A stretch of DNA of 64,000 nucleotides from Beijerinckiaceae bacterium (GCA_947452005.1 CANGBC010000006.1:1-64000), one strand, 5' to 3'; positions 54,375 through 64,000 are shown, counted from the first letter of the stretch. A program made the numbers and translations. Notes: generated by a model from the letters alone, not told the origin.

Positions 54375-54883
54375 CCCCGGATCCAGTCTGAACATTTGGC
54401 CGCCTCACCGGAGGTACCCCAAGGCTGGAGCGGCACGGTCGAGGTCGAGTTTTTCGGGCTGCCCTCCACGAGCCTGTCCGAATAGACCATGTAGACCAGC
54501 ACATTGCGCTTGGCATCGCAGCCGCGCACAATCTGCATCTTCTTGAAAATCAGCGATCGGCGCTCGCGAAACACCACATCGCCCTGCTCGGAGCGCTCTT
54601 TGAAGCGGATCGGGCCATATTGCCGGCAGGCCAGCGAGACGTCGGACACCTCTTCGGCCACCCCCAGGGCACCCGACAGGCCGCCCCGCTCGGGCACAGT
54701 GTACCAGCAGCCAACCCCCTCAATGAGCGGGTCATCAATCGCATAGGTCGCCAGCTTGTCGTTGGGCGTCAGGAGCTTGAAAACCGTCGATTTGCGGAAG
54801 ATCAGGTCAGGCTCCTCCGCTGCCATGGCGGGGGTGGCAAGGATGAGTCCAAGCAAAAAGGCTGAGTTGAGGGCGCGCATCAT
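54371..54883 (-). CDS. creA: CreA family protein
   Basis: CreA is a conserved exported protein of unknown function. I chose ATG 54883 (or 54880), behind GGGAGA, giving 170 residues with a signal peptide (ALNSAFLLGLILATPAMAAE). The mature part shows the family run: EVSDVSLACRQYGPI, FRERRSLIFKKMQIVRGCD and VYMVYSDRLVEGSPKNSTS (with the GSPKNSTS end typical of CreA), and two or three cysteines. It is convergent with the small secreted gene and divergent from the DUF2865 gene. No creBCD genes are present. Confidence 0.9.
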   Translation of the reverse strand: MMRALNSAFLLGLILATPAMAAEEPDLIFRKSTVFKLLTPNDKLATYAIDDPLIEGVGCWYTVPERGGLSGALGVAEEVSDVSLACRQYGPIRFKERSEQGDVVFRERRSLIFKKMQIVRGCDAKRNVLVYMVYSDRLVEGSPKNSTSTVPLQPWGTSGEAAKCSDWIRG

Positions 54884-55029
54884 GGTCTCCCGGGCTTTGC
54901 TCTGATATGGGAACGCATATTCGCCCCGAACAGGGCTCTGCCTTTTTGCCGCCACCAAAGGCGCTCAAAGGGAGGGATAAGGACCCCGACTCAAGGATCA
55001 AGAGGTCGGGCGAGGCTGAAGAGGTTTTG

Positions 55030-56202
55030 ATGACGCGACACTTCCCCGAAATGACGGCCGCGCGCTTGCGCCGCATGGGTCGCGTGGCCTTCGCACTCCT
55101 TGCGCTTGGCAGCATCGGCGCAGCCGAAACCGGCGCCTTCGCGCAAGGCGTCGATTGCAACCGCCTCCAGCAGCAGATTATCGGCCTTGGTCCGACCGGC
55201 TCAGCCGATCCCGCGCGTGCGCAACAATTCCGTGACGCCGTGCAGCGACAGGCCACCGAGCTCGAGCGCACGGTCGCTTATTCCAATTCGATTGGCTGCG
55301 GTCGCCGCCAATTCCTGTTCTTCGATGACAGCCCGCGCGAATGCCCCGCCATGGCCCAGCAGATTACGCGCATGCGCGGCAATCTCGAACAATTGCGCGC
55401 ACAAGCCGCGCAAGCGGGCGGCGATGATGCCACGCGTCGCGACCTCGTTGCGCGTTTCGATTCCGCTTGCCGCGGCCAAACCCAGCAACGCAATGCCGGC
55501 AGCTTTCTCGACAATCTGTTTGGGCGCACCAACAGCAATGCGACGGATATTCCACTCGAGGGCGATCCGCTTGAGCCTGAAGAACCCGGCAGCGGCTCTT
55601 TTGCTGTGTGCGTGCGCACCTGTGATGGCGGCTTCTTCCCGGTCTCTTATTCGGCCAACCGCGCGCGCTATCAGGAACTGGGCGAACTCTGCCAGGCCAT
55701 GTGCCCGAATGTGGAGACGCAGCTCTTCACCATGGCCTTCGGCCGCGAGGTCGAGAAATCCGTCGCCTCCGATGGGCGCCCTTATATGTCGCTGCCCAAT
55801 GCCGGACGTTTTCGCACGAAATACGATCCCGCCTGCACCTGCAAAAAAGGTGAGCAGAGCTGGTCGGACGCGCTGGGCAATGCCGAGCGCATGCTGGGTC
55901 GCGACAGCCGTCGCGATCAGATCGTGACGCCCGAGCGCGCGGCAGAATTGTCGCGCCCGCAAGCGGCCAAAGCCGCACCTGCAAAAAAGCCTGATCCAAA
56001 AGCCTCGCAAGCTGACCGCGATGCGGCTGCAGAAGCGGAAATCGGTTCGCAAGCCCCAACCGCTTCACGCGAGTCGACGGGCATTGCTGCAGGTGGCGTG
56101 AGCAATGGACGCAATTACACGCTCAGCGAAGGTGCCAAGCGCGAAATGGTCACACCAGATGGCGCTAAGAAGACTGTCCGGACAGTCGGGCCGCAGCTTT
56201 GA
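55030..56202 (+). CDS. DUF2865 exported protein
   Basis: This protein belongs to a family restricted mainly to Hyphomicrobiales. I chose ATG 55030 behind GAGG, giving 390 residues with a signal peptide (basic start, core [14 protein letters not shown], cleavage near AFAQG). Conserved cysteines in the mature part (VDCNRL, IGCGRR, ECPAM, FDSACRG) lead to the family core [18 protein letters not shown] (about residue 195) and ELCQAMCPN. The C-terminal 100 residues are low-complexity Ala/Pro/Lys. Function is unknown; an envelope role is likely. Its last 38 bases overlap the gltX 3' end on the other strand. Confidence 0.85.
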   Translation: MTRHFPEMTAARLRRMGRVAFALLALGSIGAAETGAFAQGVDCNRLQQQIIGLGPTGSADPARAQQFRDAVQRQATELERTVAYSNSIGCGRRQFLFFDDSPRECPAMAQQITRMRGNLEQLRAQAAQAGGDDATRRDLVARFDSACRGQTQQRNAGSFLDNLFGRTNSNATDIPLEGDPLEPEEPGSGSFAVCVRTCDGGFFPVSYSANRARYQELGELCQAMCPNVETQLFTMAFGREVEKSVASDGRPYMSLPNAGRFRTKYDPACTCKKGEQSWSDALGNAERMLGRDSRRDQIVTPERAAELSRPQAAKAAPAKKPDPKASQADRDAAAEAEIGSQAPTASRESTGIAAGGVSNGRNYTLSEGAKREMVTPDGAKKTVRTVGPQL

Positions 56203-57505
56203 TCTTGCCGATCAACGGCAAGAGCTGAGCCAGCTCGGGGCCTGACTCTTTGCCTGTCAAAGCCAGACGCAAGGGATGGAACAAAGCCTTGCCTTTGCGG
56301 CCGGTCTTTTCCTTGATCGCGCCAGTCCAGCGGCTCCAGGTCTGCGCATCATAAGGCTCATCAGGCAGCAGCGCCAAAGCCTCAGCACAGAAGTCTGTGT
56401 CTTCAATGACAGGGTCAATCGTCTGATCAACGACATGCCACCAGACGCGCACATCGATGAATGTTTCGAGATTGCCGCGCACCGCAGCCCAAAAGCTTTC
56501 AGCCTTCGGCCCGGCAATGCCAGCCTCCGCCAGACGCTCTGAGACCAGCGCAAATGGCAGACCATGCAATGTGCGCGCGGACAAAGTGGCCAGCTCGTTC
56601 TCGTCAAAACGCGCAGCTCCGCGCGACACATGCGAGAGATCGAACGCCTCACCCAATTCCTGCAGCGATGTCACCGGATGCACGGCATCAGATGAGCCCG
56701 TGAGCGTGGCAAGCGCTGCAATGGCGAGAGGCTCAATGCCAGCGTCCCGCAAACCGCCAATCGACAAAGAACCCGAGCGCTTTGACAGCCCCTCACCGCT
56801 CGCCGTGGTCAGCAGATTGTGGTGACCGAAGATTGGCGCTGTGCCGGCCAGCGTTTCAAACAGCTGAATCTGCACCGCCGTATTGGTGACGTGATCCTCA
56901 CCGCGAATGACATGCGTGATGCCCAGATCAATGTCATCGACAACGGATGGCAACGTATAGAGATAAGTGCCGTCTTCGCGGATCAGCACGGGATCGGACA
57001 GAGAGCCCGCCTCAATATGGCTTTCCCCGCGCACCAGATCATTCCAATGCATCGTGCGCTCTTCGAGCCTGAAGCGCCAATGGGCCTTGCGGCCCTGCGC
57101 TGCCATTGCAGCGCGTTCGTCATCGGTCAGTTTGAGGGCTGCGCGATCATAGACAGGCGGCACGCCGCGCGCGATCTGGCGCTTGCGACGACGATCCAAT
57201 TCATCAGCCGTTTCATAGCAAGGGTAAAGGCGACCCAAATCTTTCAGCTTTTGGGCGGCCGCATCATAGAGCGCGAAACGCTGCGACTGGCGCACGATCA
57301 GATCGGGATCAATACCCATCCAGCGCAGATCGACTTCAATGGCCTGCGCATATTCTTCTTTCGAGCGCTCGAGATCAGTGTCGTCGAAGCGCAGCACGAA
57401 TGAGCCGCCATTCTTCTTCGCAAAGAGGAAGTTGAAAAAAGCGGTGCGTGCATTGCCGATGTGGATGCGGCCCGTGGGGGATGGCGCAAAACGGACGCGG
57501 GTCAT
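56165..57505 (-). CDS. gltX: Glutamyl-tRNA synthetase, probably the second type (GltX2)
   Basis: ATG 57505 gives 446 residues starting [22 protein letters not shown], whose HIGN is the class I HIGH motif. The second motif reads [11 protein letters not shown] instead of the usual KLSKRHG; this form is common in the additional GltX of alphaproteobacteria, which may charge tRNA-Gln with glutamate for later amidation. The zinc-finger cysteines of GltX1 are not obvious. A C-terminal anticodon-binding domain covers residues 320-440. It overlaps the convergent DUF2865 gene by 38 bases. nadE stops two bases before its start on the same strand. Confidence 0.92.
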   Translation of the reverse strand: MTRVRFAPSPTGRIHIGNARTAFFNFLFAKKNGGSFVLRFDDTDLERSKEEYAQAIEVDLRWMGIDPDLIVRQSQRFALYDAAAQKLKDLGRLYPCYETADELDRRRKRQIARGVPPVYDRAALKLTDDERAAMAAQGRKAHWRFRLEERTMHWNDLVRGESHIEAGSLSDPVLIREDGTYLYTLPSVVDDIDLGITHVIRGEDHVTNTAVQIQLFETLAGTAPIFGHHNLLTTASGEGLSKRSGSLSIGGLRDAGIEPLAIAALATLTGSSDAVHPVTSLQELGEAFDLSHVSRGAARFDENELATLSARTLHGLPFALVSERLAEAGIAGPKAESFWAAVRGNLETFIDVRVWWHVVDQTIDPVIEDTDFCAEALALLPDEPYDAQTWSRWTGAIKEKTGRKGKALFHPLRLALTGKESGPELAQLLPLIGKIKAAARLSGQSS

Positions 57506-57506
57506 G

Positions 57507-59258
57507 TCATTCCTCGAAACGCTCAGAAGTCCCGAGCGGCTTTTTCGGTGCAATGGAAAGATCGGGCGAGCGCATGGGCGCGCCGGAATCACGAAAACGA
57601 TTGACGATGGGGTAGCGGCGGTCGCGCCCGAAATTCTTGCGCGTCACCTTCACACCCGGCGCCGATTGGCGGCGCTTGTATTCCGCCAGATAGAGCAGAC
57701 GTTCGATCTTCTTGACGATCTCAACGTCATGGCCACGCGCGACAATGTCGGACACGCGCATTTCACGCTCGACCAGACATTCGAGAATGTCATCCAGCAC
57801 CGGATAGGCAGGCAGTGAATCCTCGTCCTTCTGATTGTCGCGCAATTCGGCAGAGGGCGGCTTGGTGATGATGTTTTCGGGGATCACCACGCCATCGGGG
57901 CCAAGCGCGCCGTCTGGCTTCCAGCGGTTGCGCAAATGGCACAGACGGAAGACCTGCATTTTGTAGAGATCTTTGATCGGATTGAAGCCGCCATTCATGT
58001 CGCCATAAATGGTCGCATAGCCAACCGACATTTCCGACTTGTTGCCGGTGGTCACCAGCATCGGGCCGAATTTGTTCGACACCGACATGAGCAAAGTGCC
58101 GCGCACGCGGCTTTGCAGATTTTCTTCCGTCAGATCACGTGCGCGCCCTGCAAAGAGCGGCGCCAAAATCTGCTCAATGCCTTCAACTGCGGGTGCGATG
58201 GGAAGCGTGTCATAACGCACACCCAGAGCATCCGCGCAGGCTTTGGCATCGGTCAGCGATTCCTGCGACGTGTAGCGAAACGGAAGCATGATGCAATGAA
58301 CGCGCTCGGGGCCCAAAGCATCGGCGGCCATGGCCGCACACAGCGCGGAATCAATGCCGCCTGAGAGGCCGAGCACCACGCTGGCAAATCCATTCTTCTC
58401 GACATAATCGCGCAGGCCCAGAACGCAGGCCGCGTAATCGGCTTCATCGCCTTCAGGCAAAACAGCGCGCTCGCCTTGCGCACACGCCCAGCCATCGCGT
58501 CCGCGCTCAAAAGTGCAGAGCGAAATGCGCGCTTCAAAGCCCGGCATTTGCAAGGCTAGCGCGCGATCTGCATTCAGCACAAAGGACGCGCCATCAAAGA
58601 CCAGCTCATCCTGTCCGCCAATCTGGTTGAGATAGACCAGAGGGAGTTCCGTTTCGATCACACGAGACAGCGCAATTTGCACGCGCTCGTCATTTTTGCC
58701 ATGCCAATAGGGCGAGCCATTGGGAACGAGCAACAGTTCAGCGCCCGTCTCGGCCAGACATTCGCAAACTTCATCCGACCAAATGTCTTCGCACACAGGC
58801 ACGCCGATACGCACGCCTTTGAAGACAATCGGTCCGGGCAAAGGCCCGCGCGCGAAAACGCGCTTCTCGTCGAAGACACCGTAATTGGGCAAATCCACCT
58901 TGAAGCGCACAGCTTCAATGCGCCCACCGCTGAGCAGCGCGTAGGCATTGTAGAGCTTGTCGTCCTCGACCCAGGGCAGGCCGATCAAAAGCGCGGGGCC
59001 ACCATCTGCCGTCTCGCGCGCGAGTTCTTCTGCAACGGTTCGGCAGGCTTCCTGAAAGGCTGGCTTGAGCACGAGGTCTTCGGGCGGGTAGCCCGCCAGA
59101 TTGAGCTCGGGGAACATCACCAGATCCGCGCCTTTGGCCGCGGCCTCGGCGCGCGCCGCGCGCACGATTTGCCCATTGCCGGTGATGTCACCGACAGTCG
59201 AGCGGGTCTGGGCGAGGGCAAGGACGAGACGGTCCGTCCGGGCGGGGCTTGCGGTCAT
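57507..59258 (-). CDS. nadE: Glutamine-dependent NAD+ synthetase
   Basis: NadE amidates nicotinate adenine dinucleotide to NAD+, using ammonia from its own glutaminase part. The 583-residue protein has an N-terminal nitrilase domain (residues about 10-260) with the Glu-Lys-Cys triad: [14 protein letters not shown], then a Lys near [16 protein letters not shown] and Cys in [12 protein letters not shown]. The C-terminal ATP-pyrophosphatase domain has the P-loop [13 protein letters not shown] (about 300) and [16 protein letters not shown]. Start is ATG 59258, or 59267 three codons upstream. gltX follows two bases after its stop. Confidence 0.95.
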   Translation of the reverse strand: MTASPARTDRLVLALAQTRSTVGDITGNGQIVRAARAEAAAKGADLVMFPELNLAGYPPEDLVLKPAFQEACRTVAEELARETADGGPALLIGLPWVEDDKLYNAYALLSGGRIEAVRFKVDLPNYGVFDEKRVFARGPLPGPIVFKGVRIGVPVCEDIWSDEVCECLAETGAELLLVPNGSPYWHGKNDERVQIALSRVIETELPLVYLNQIGGQDELVFDGASFVLNADRALALQMPGFEARISLCTFERGRDGWACAQGERAVLPEGDEADYAACVLGLRDYVEKNGFASVVLGLSGGIDSALCAAMAADALGPERVHCIMLPFRYTSQESLTDAKACADALGVRYDTLPIAPAVEGIEQILAPLFAGRARDLTEENLQSRVRGTLLMSVSNKFGPMLVTTGNKSEMSVGYATIYGDMNGGFNPIKDLYKMQVFRLCHLRNRWKPDGALGPDGVVIPENIITKPPSAELRDNQKDEDSLPAYPVLDDILECLVEREMRVSDIVARGHDVEIVKKIERLLYLAEYKRRQSAPGVKVTRKNFGRDRRYPIVNRFRDSGAPMRSPDLSIAPKKPLGTSERFEE

Positions 59259-59317
59259 AAGAACCATCTAACCCGAGAGGCCCCAAGGGGCAATGGAGGG
59301 CTCGTCCCCCTCCCCCT

Positions 59318-59404
59318 CGTCATTGCGAGCGCAGCGAAGCAATCCAGAGCCAACACGCGGCCCCTATATTGCCGCGTCGGGCCTCCGGCCCTCCTCGCAA
59401 TGAC
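59318..59404. repeat. Dispersed palindromic repeat, family A, copy 3 (diverged)
   Basis: The ends CGTCATTGCGAG and CTCGCAATGAC match the family, and GCAGCGAAGCAATCCAGAG follows the left end. The right half is altered: CGGGCCTCCGGCCCTCC replaces the TGGATTGCTTCG arm. It lies between nadE and the dioxygenase gene, its right end three bases from that gene's stop. Confidence 0.85.
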
Positions 59405-59407
59405 AGG

Positions 59408-60190
59408 CTAGCCAAAGACGTAAGCATCCATCATCAGCACGCCATATTCGCAGGATGTGTGGACGCGTCGGCCCTTGGCGCCCTCGCCTGCCGCACCATA
59501 GGCGAAAGGCAGGGGCAGGAAATGTTCGGCGCTCGGGTGATTTTCACGCGCGAAAGGCGCGCTCGACGCCCAAGCCGCGAGATCATCAGCGCGACCCTCT
59601 GCCAGCGTGTCATGGGTCCAATCGGCGAAGCCGCTGACCCATTCGGGTGGCGGCAGATCGCCGCCCGCGCGGCGCAGTTCATACAGGTTATGCGTGAGCG
59701 AGCCCGAGCCGATGATCAGCACGCCCTCCTCGCGCAAGGGCGCCAGCGCGCGGCCCATGGCGATGTGATGGGCAGCACACATCTGCGTTTGCACGGAAAT
59801 CTGCACGACCGGAATATCAGCTTGCCGGTACATGAGTTTGAGCGGCACCCATGTGCCGTGATCAAAGCCGCGGTTTTGCACGGGCTGCGCGTCCATGCCG
59901 ACCGCCCCCAGCATCTGCGCCGCGCGCGTTGCCAGGTCAGGCGCGCCGGGAGCTGGATATTGCATTTCAAACAGCGGTCGTGGAAAGCCGCCGAAATCAT
60001 AGATCATGGCGGGCTGTGCATCGGCCGTGAGTTGGGGCGCACGCGATTCAAAATGCGCACTGGCGATGAGGATGGCTTTCGGGCGACCGAGTTCTTGGCC
60101 AAAGCCGGAAAGGAAATCACGCGCGGGCGTGTCTCCGAGCAGGATCATCGGCGAGCCATGCGAGACGAAGATGGACGGGAATTTAGACAT
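59408..60190 (-). CDS. DODA-type (YgiD-like) extradiol dioxygenase
   Basis: This 260-residue protein is of the class III extradiol type related to plant DOPA-4,5-dioxygenase and E. coli YgiD. Metal and catalytic histidines are at FVSHGSPM (about residue 11), ASAHFES (about 44), RGFDHGTWVPL (about 109) and GSLTHNLYEL (about 165), with the HTSCEYG stretch near the end. YgiD opens the ring of L-DOPA and related catechols. It lies between two palindromic repeats (copies 3 and 4), so it is probably an independent unit. Confidence 0.9.
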   Translation of the reverse strand: MSKFPSIFVSHGSPMILLGDTPARDFLSGFGQELGRPKAILIASAHFESRAPQLTADAQPAMIYDFGGFPRPLFEMQYPAPGAPDLATRAAQMLGAVGMDAQPVQNRGFDHGTWVPLKLMYRQADIPVVQISVQTQMCAAHHIAMGRALAPLREEGVLIIGSGSLTHNLYELRRAGGDLPPPEWVSGFADWTHDTLAEGRADDLAAWASSAPFARENHPSAEHFLPLPFAYGAAGEGAKGRRVHTSCEYGVLMMDAYVFG

Positions 60191-60203
60191 GCATGCCTCC
60201 TTC

Positions 60204-60286
60204 CGTCATTGCGAGGAGCGAAGCCACGAAGCAATCCAGAGCAACACGTGAGGCGTCTGGATTGCTTCGCTACGCTCGCAATGACG
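60204..60286. repeat. Dispersed palindromic repeat, family A, copy 4
   Basis: The ends CGTCATTGCGAGGAGCGAAG and GCTCGCAATGACG enclose GCAATCCAGA and TCTGGATTGCTTCG arms. A second small hairpin (CGGCGC 60285-60290, GCGCCG 60296-60301) touches its right end and directly follows the stop of the DAHP synthase gene on the minus strand. Confidence 0.95.
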
Positions 60287-60301
60287 GCGCCTGTAGCGCC
60301 G

Positions 60302-61687
60302 TTATTCCGCCGCGTTGGTCTCTGGCTGCGCCTTGCCCGAACGCTCGGCCTTCAGCAATTCAGACACAAGGAACGCCACTTCAATGGCCTGTTCGGCATT
60401 GAGGCGCGGGTCGCAATAGGTGTGATAGCGATCACGCAATTCAGTCTCGAGAATCTGGCGCGCGCCACCGGTGCATTCGGTGACATTCTTGCCCGTCATC
60501 TCAAGATGCACCCCACCCGCATAAGTTCCTTCCGCCTGATGAATAGCAAAGAAGGAGCGGATCTCGCTCATGATGCGCTCAAAGGGCCGCGTCTTGTAAC
60601 CGGATGCCGAGATCGTATTGCCGTGCATCGGATCACACGACCAGATGACCTTCCGGCCCTCGCGCTCAACCGCACGGATCAAGGCGGGGAGATGATCGAA
60701 AATCTTCTCCGAGCCAAAACGCGCGATCAAGGTCAGGCGGCCGGGTTCATTGGCCGGATTAAGCACATCGATCAGCCGCAACATGTCGTCGGGCTTCAGC
60801 GAGGGGCCGCATTTCAGACCAATCGGATTTTTGATTCCACGGCAATATTCAATATGCGCATGATCGATCTGGCGCGTGCGGTCACCAATCCACACCATGT
60901 GACCAGATGTGGCATAGGGATCGCCGCTTGTGGAATCAATGCGCGTCAGCGCCTGCTCATAGCCCAGCAGCAGTGCCTCATGCGAGGTATAGAAATCCGT
61001 CTGGCGCAATTCCTGGTGCGCCTCGCTGTCGAGACCAATCGCCTTCATGAAGTTGAGCGTCTCGGTGATGCGGTCTGCCAATTCCTGATAGCGCGAGGAT
61101 TGCGGGCTATTGCCGACAAAGCCCAGCATCCAGCGATGCGCATTTTCCAGATTGGCATAGCCACCGGTCGCAAAAGCGCGCAGCAGGTTCAGCGTGGCTG
61201 CAGATTGCCGATAGGCTTCAATCTGGCGACGCGGATCGGGCGTGCGCCCCTCCAGCGTGAATTCGGAATCATTCACAATGTCGCCGCGATAGATCGGCAG
61301 CTCGACACCATTGATGGTCTCTGTCGGATTGGTGCGTGGCTTGGCAAACTGGCCGGCAATGCGGCCGACCTTCACCACGGGCGAGGAGCCCGCGAAGGTC
61401 AGCACCACCGCCATTTGCAAAAAGACGCGGAAGAAGTCGCGGATATTGTCGGCGGAATGTTCGGCAAAGCTCTCGGCGCAATCGCCTCCCTGCAACAGGA
61501 AGGCCTCGCCCGCCTGCACTTTGGCCAATGCCTTTTTCAGCTTGCGCGCTTCGCCCGCAAAGACGAGCGGCGGAAATCCGGCGAGCTGTCGCTCCACATC
61601 GCCCAAAGCTTGCGCGTCAGGATAGATAGGGGCCTGCTGGATCGGCTTTGCGCGCCAGGATTCAGGGGACCAATGATCGACAGACAT
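60302..61687 (-). CDS. Class II 3-deoxy-7-phosphoheptulonate synthase
   Basis: DAHP synthase condenses phosphoenolpyruvate and erythrose 4-phosphate in the first step of aromatic amino-acid synthesis. ATG 61687, with TTGGAG upstream, gives 461 residues of the plant-like class II type. Signatures include [20 protein letters not shown] with the metal Cys (about residue 70), [35 protein letters not shown] and [10 protein letters not shown] with metal-binding Glu/His/Asp nearby. Class II enzymes are feedback-regulated by aromatic amino acids. It stands alone between gor and palindromic repeat copy 4. Confidence 0.95.
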   Translation of the reverse strand: MSVDHWSPESWRAKPIQQAPIYPDAQALGDVERQLAGFPPLVFAGEARKLKKALAKVQAGEAFLLQGGDCAESFAEHSADNIRDFFRVFLQMAVVLTFAGSSPVVKVGRIAGQFAKPRTNPTETINGVELPIYRGDIVNDSEFTLEGRTPDPRRQIEAYRQSAATLNLLRAFATGGYANLENAHRWMLGFVGNSPQSSRYQELADRITETLNFMKAIGLDSEAHQELRQTDFYTSHEALLLGYEQALTRIDSTSGDPYATSGHMVWIGDRTRQIDHAHIEYCRGIKNPIGLKCGPSLKPDDMLRLIDVLNPANEPGRLTLIARFGSEKIFDHLPALIRAVEREGRKVIWSCDPMHGNTISASGYKTRPFERIMSEIRSFFAIHQAEGTYAGGVHLEMTGKNVTECTGGARQILETELRDRYHTYCDPRLNAEQAIEVAFLVSELLKAERSGKAQPETNAAE

Positions 61688-61821
61688 CAAACACTCCAAA
61701 TGACTTGGCGCTCAAGCCCGCGGCTCCCCCCGAGGCCCCGGTCCAGCACGAAGGGCCTTATACAACAAAGCCCCGCAACATGGTGATGGATTTTCCGCGA
61801 CCTTTGTCGCAGACGCTGCCT

Positions 61822-63222
61822 TTAGACCCCGACCTCGGGGCCAGGCGTCTCGCGCAGATAGCGGGCTGTGCGGGTGCGCAAGGTCACAAGCTCTTCCGAC
61901 GCCGTCGGATGAACCGCCATCGTGGCATCGAAATCTGCCTTTTTTGCCTTGAGCTTCACAGCAATACCCAGCAGCTGCGCCATTTCTCCGGCCTCATGGC
62001 CCAGAATATGGGCACCCAGGACCTGATCGGTCTCACCATCGACGATGATCTTCATCAGCGTTTTTTCAAGGCGCCCCGAAAGCGTGCCCTTCATCGGGCG
62101 GAAGCTCGCTTGATAAATATCAACCACATTGAAACTGCGGCGCGCTTCGGTCTCGGTCATGCCCACTGTGCCAATCTCAGGCGTGGTGAACACGGCGGTC
62201 GGCACAAGCGAGTGATCGACTGATGTTTCCTTGCCGCCAAATTGCGTGTCAGCAAAAGCATGGCCTTCGCGAATGGCGACAGGTGTCAGATTGATGCGGT
62301 TGGTGACATCACCCACAGCAAAAATGGAGGGCACATTGGTGCGCGAAAAACCATCAACCTTGATCGCGCCCACACCGTCCATCACAACGCCTGCGGCCTC
62401 GAGCCCAAGCCCGCGCGAATGCGGACGACGACCGGTGGCGAGCAAGATCTGATCGAAAATGCGTGTCTCGCCGTCTGAACAGACGACATGCAATCCGTCG
62501 GCTTTCTTTTCGATCTTGGTTGGCAAAGTGCCAGCCAAAACATCAATGCCCGCATGCTGCAATTCAACGCGCAATGCTTCGCGCACATCTTCATCAAAGC
62601 CGCGCAGCACATTGTCGGCGCGGAATGCGAGCGTCACTTGCGAGGACAGGCGCGCAAACAGGCTCGCAAATTCCACCGCAATATAGCCGCCACCAATCAC
62701 CAAAAGGCGCTGAGGAAACTCGGGCAAATCAAACAGCTCGTTGGACGAGATGGCGTGCTCGACGCCCGGCACCGCAGGCTCCAGCACAGGTGTTGCGCCT
62801 GTGGCGACCAGAATGATCTTGGCCGTGATGCGCCGGCCATCTTTCTTCAAGACGACCGTATGCGGGTCGACAATCTCGGCACGATCTTGCACGATCTCGA
62901 CGCCAGCCTTCGCGAGGTTGGTGCCATAGATCGCCGACAGGCGTGTGATCTCCTTTTCCTTGGCCGCCACAAGGGTCGGCCAATGGAACACGGGCTTTTG
63001 AGGCAACGTCCAGCCAAAGCCTTCAGCATCAGCAAAGTCGTCCGCAAAGCGGCTGGCATAGACATAGAGCTTTTTGGGCACACAGCCACGAATGACGCAG
63101 GTGCCGCCCATGCGGAACTCTTCGGCGATCATCACTTTGGCGCCATGGGTCGCGGCAATGCGGGCGGCGCGCACGCCACCCGAGCCACCACCTATGACAA
63201 ACAAATCAACATCGAAGGACAT
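61822..63222 (-). CDS. gor: Glutathione-disulfide reductase
   Basis: Gor reduces oxidised glutathione with NADPH. ATG 63222 (MSFDVDLFVIGGGSGG) gives 466 residues. The FAD fold lies at residues 5-40 and the redox pair in GGTCVIRGCVPKKL (about residues 42-50). NAD(P) binding is at VIGGGYIAVEFASLF (about 170), with basic residues after it that fit NADPH, and the catalytic His-Glu pair in MAVHPTASEELVTL at the end. It is co-directional with DUF2059 and rpiA; such a neighbourhood occurs in related alphaproteobacteria. No terminator is clear after it. Confidence 0.94.
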   Translation of the reverse strand: MSFDVDLFVIGGGSGGVRAARIAATHGAKVMIAEEFRMGGTCVIRGCVPKKLYVYASRFADDFADAEGFGWTLPQKPVFHWPTLVAAKEKEITRLSAIYGTNLAKAGVEIVQDRAEIVDPHTVVLKKDGRRITAKIILVATGATPVLEPAVPGVEHAISSNELFDLPEFPQRLLVIGGGYIAVEFASLFARLSSQVTLAFRADNVLRGFDEDVREALRVELQHAGIDVLAGTLPTKIEKKADGLHVVCSDGETRIFDQILLATGRRPHSRGLGLEAAGVVMDGVGAIKVDGFSRTNVPSIFAVGDVTNRINLTPVAIREGHAFADTQFGGKETSVDHSLVPTAVFTTPEIGTVGMTETEARRSFNVVDIYQASFRPMKGTLSGRLEKTLMKIIVDGETDQVLGAHILGHEAGEMAQLLGIAVKLKAKKADFDATMAVHPTASEELVTLRTRTARYLRETPGPEVGV

Positions 63223-63240
63223 GAGCGTCACTTTCAACGA

Positions 63241-63786
63241 TCAGAGATCGTGGCCTTTTTTCTTCATCTCGCCCCGCACGCGGTCAACCACGCTCACCGA
63301 GAGATCGCGGTTCCACGGGTCCATCGACTGCATGATCTTGTTCATCGCCACCGGCTGAACCTCGACATATTTTTTGCCGGCCGGGGTTTTCAGGAAGGCC
63401 ACAATGTCCTTCAGCTCCTGCTCACTCATGGATGTCGCCATAATGCGGGCGGCCTGATCAACCATTTCGGCACTGCGCTTGGCAAATTCCGGCAAGACGA
63501 TGGTCTTGATCACGGCATCGAGATCAGCGGCAATTTCCGGGCGCGTGCGCGTGAAGTTCATTTGCATTTCGCGCATGATGCCGGGAATGAATCCATCAAA
63601 GCCCTTGTCGAGACCAGACAAGACGACAAGTTCTTTGCCCATCTCAAATTGCGCGTCGGAAATGGCAGGCGTCGCGGGCATGAATGCGGGTGCCTTGGGC
63701 TGCGCCTGCGCCAATGCCGGCAGCGGGCTTGCAGCCAGAAGTGCCAGTGCAGTCAGGGCGCAGAGGCGCGAGAGCGTGGACTTCAT
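63241..63786 (-). CDS. DUF2059 exported protein
   Basis: The 181-residue protein has a signal peptide (MKSTLSRLCALTALALLAA, cleaved near ALAQA) and a mature all-helical DUF2059 domain, with EFAKRSAEMVDQAARIMATSMSEQEL shortened here, and the conserved IVAFLKTPAGKKYVEVQP stretch (about residue 125). GAGGAGAC precedes ATG 63786. The function of this periplasmic family is unknown. The gene sits between rpiA and gor, 18 bases before the latter's start. Confidence 0.9.
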   Translation of the reverse strand: MKSTLSRLCALTALALLAASPLPALAQAQPKAPAFMPATPAISDAQFEMGKELVVLSGLDKGFDGFIPGIMREMQMNFTRTRPEIAADLDAVIKTIVLPEFAKRSAEMVDQAARIMATSMSEQELKDIVAFLKTPAGKKYVEVQPVAMNKIMQSMDPWNRDLSVSVVDRVRGEMKKKGHDL

Positions 63787-63812
63787 TGTTTTGTCTCCTC
63801 AAAAATTCAAAT

Positions 63813-64000
63813 TCAGGCGAGATCGCCGATCACTTCGACGCCCGCTTCATCCGCAACAATCACAGCCTTGGCCAAGCCAATGAACAGTCCGTGCTCAACC
63901 ACGCCCGGAATGACATTCAATGCCAAAGCCAGACCGTCCGCATCGGGCAGCGCCCCGAAGAAGCAGTCGAGAATGGCATGGCCGCCGTCCGTGACCAAAA
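63813..64000 (-). CDS. rpiA: Ribose-5-phosphate isomerase A, C-terminal part
   Basis: The frame runs off the window end, so only the last 62 or so codons are seen. They match the RpiA C-terminus: [31 protein letters not shown] and [12 protein letters not shown]. RpiA interconverts ribose 5-phosphate and ribulose 5-phosphate. It lies 26 bases upstream of the DUF2059 gene, probably as the head of one operon with it and gor. The start lies outside the window. Confidence 0.93.
   Translation of the reverse strand, partial: LVTDGGHAILDCFFGALPDADGLALALNVIPGVVEHGLFIGLAKAVIVADEAGVEVIGDLA

Noticed and set aside
59369-61786. An 805-codon open frame on the plus strand
   Set aside because: It is antisense to the dioxygenase and DAHP synthase genes, passes through palindromic repeat copy 4, and its product is low-complexity Arg/His/Gln without any domain. 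High G+C makes such frames common.

Overview
The window reads as a chromosome segment of an alphaproteobacterium, most likely in the order Hyphomicrobiales (Rhizobiales). The grounds are about 60% G+C in the stretches I counted, a DUF2865 protein, conserved neighbourhoods (infA-maf-yacG-tRNA-Phe; rpiA-DUF2059-gor; psd-pssA), a second-type GltX, and dispersed palindromes typical of the group. The genus cannot be fixed. Coding density is high. No stretch without a gene exceeds about 285 bases. There is no CRISPR array, transposase, integrase or rRNA gene. Where the text says a gene's usual start was moved, this rests on ribosome-binding sites and domain boundaries read by eye.

Layout. Positions 47-2660 hold two unrecognised genes, the first clearly poorer in G+C. 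Positions 2719-4682 are a compact soxXYZA set (periplasmic sulfur carrier and its c-type cytochrome loader) without soxB or soxCD, and its SoxY has an atypical C-terminus. A TctC-type binding protein and a bicupin follow, up to a strong terminator and a palindromic repeat at 7110-7204. Positions 7188-11181, on the minus strand, carry a class II glutamine amidotransferase, a small GlsB/YeaQ membrane protein, a DEAD-box helicase with pentapeptide repeats, and an MsrQ heme membrane subunit. A phosphopantetheinyl transferase, two alpha/beta hydrolases, an OmpR/PhoB-type regulator and an FAD-linked 2-hydroxyacid dehydrogenase lead to 16545-25516. That block is a tripartite RND efflux operon with two different pump subunits and a 42-residue membrane ORF at its end.

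Positions 25575-31644 are a urate-degradation locus on two divergent arms: NCS2 permease, UraD, UraH and a LysR regulator on the minus strand, and PuuD, ureidoglycolate lyase and ureidoglycine aminohydrolase on the plus strand. The allantoin- and allantoate-opening enzymes are not in the window. A TSUP permease and a ligB-ligA-hydrolase aromatic ring-cleavage operon follow. Next come a metallophosphoesterase, housekeeping genes around tRNA-Phe, and phosphatidylserine/phosphatidylethanolamine synthesis.

The most intriguing block is 39502-46260. It is a translationally coupled trio: transglutaminase-DUF2126, circularly permuted ATP-grasp fused to an alpha-E domain, and a second transglutaminase. 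This family set is predicted to make or attach peptides, but its product is unknown. The rest holds an Atm1-type ABC exporter, a LysM protein, a LOG-family protein, citramalate synthase, cysS with a structured leader, CreA, DUF2865, gltX, nadE, a DODA-type dioxygenase, class II DAHP synthase, glutathione reductase, DUF2059 and the 3' part of rpiA.

Other notable features are four copies of one palindromic repeat (one supplying a gene's stop codon), a second inverted repeat sitting in a half copy of the first, and two inverted repeats that bury Shine-Dalgarno sequences.
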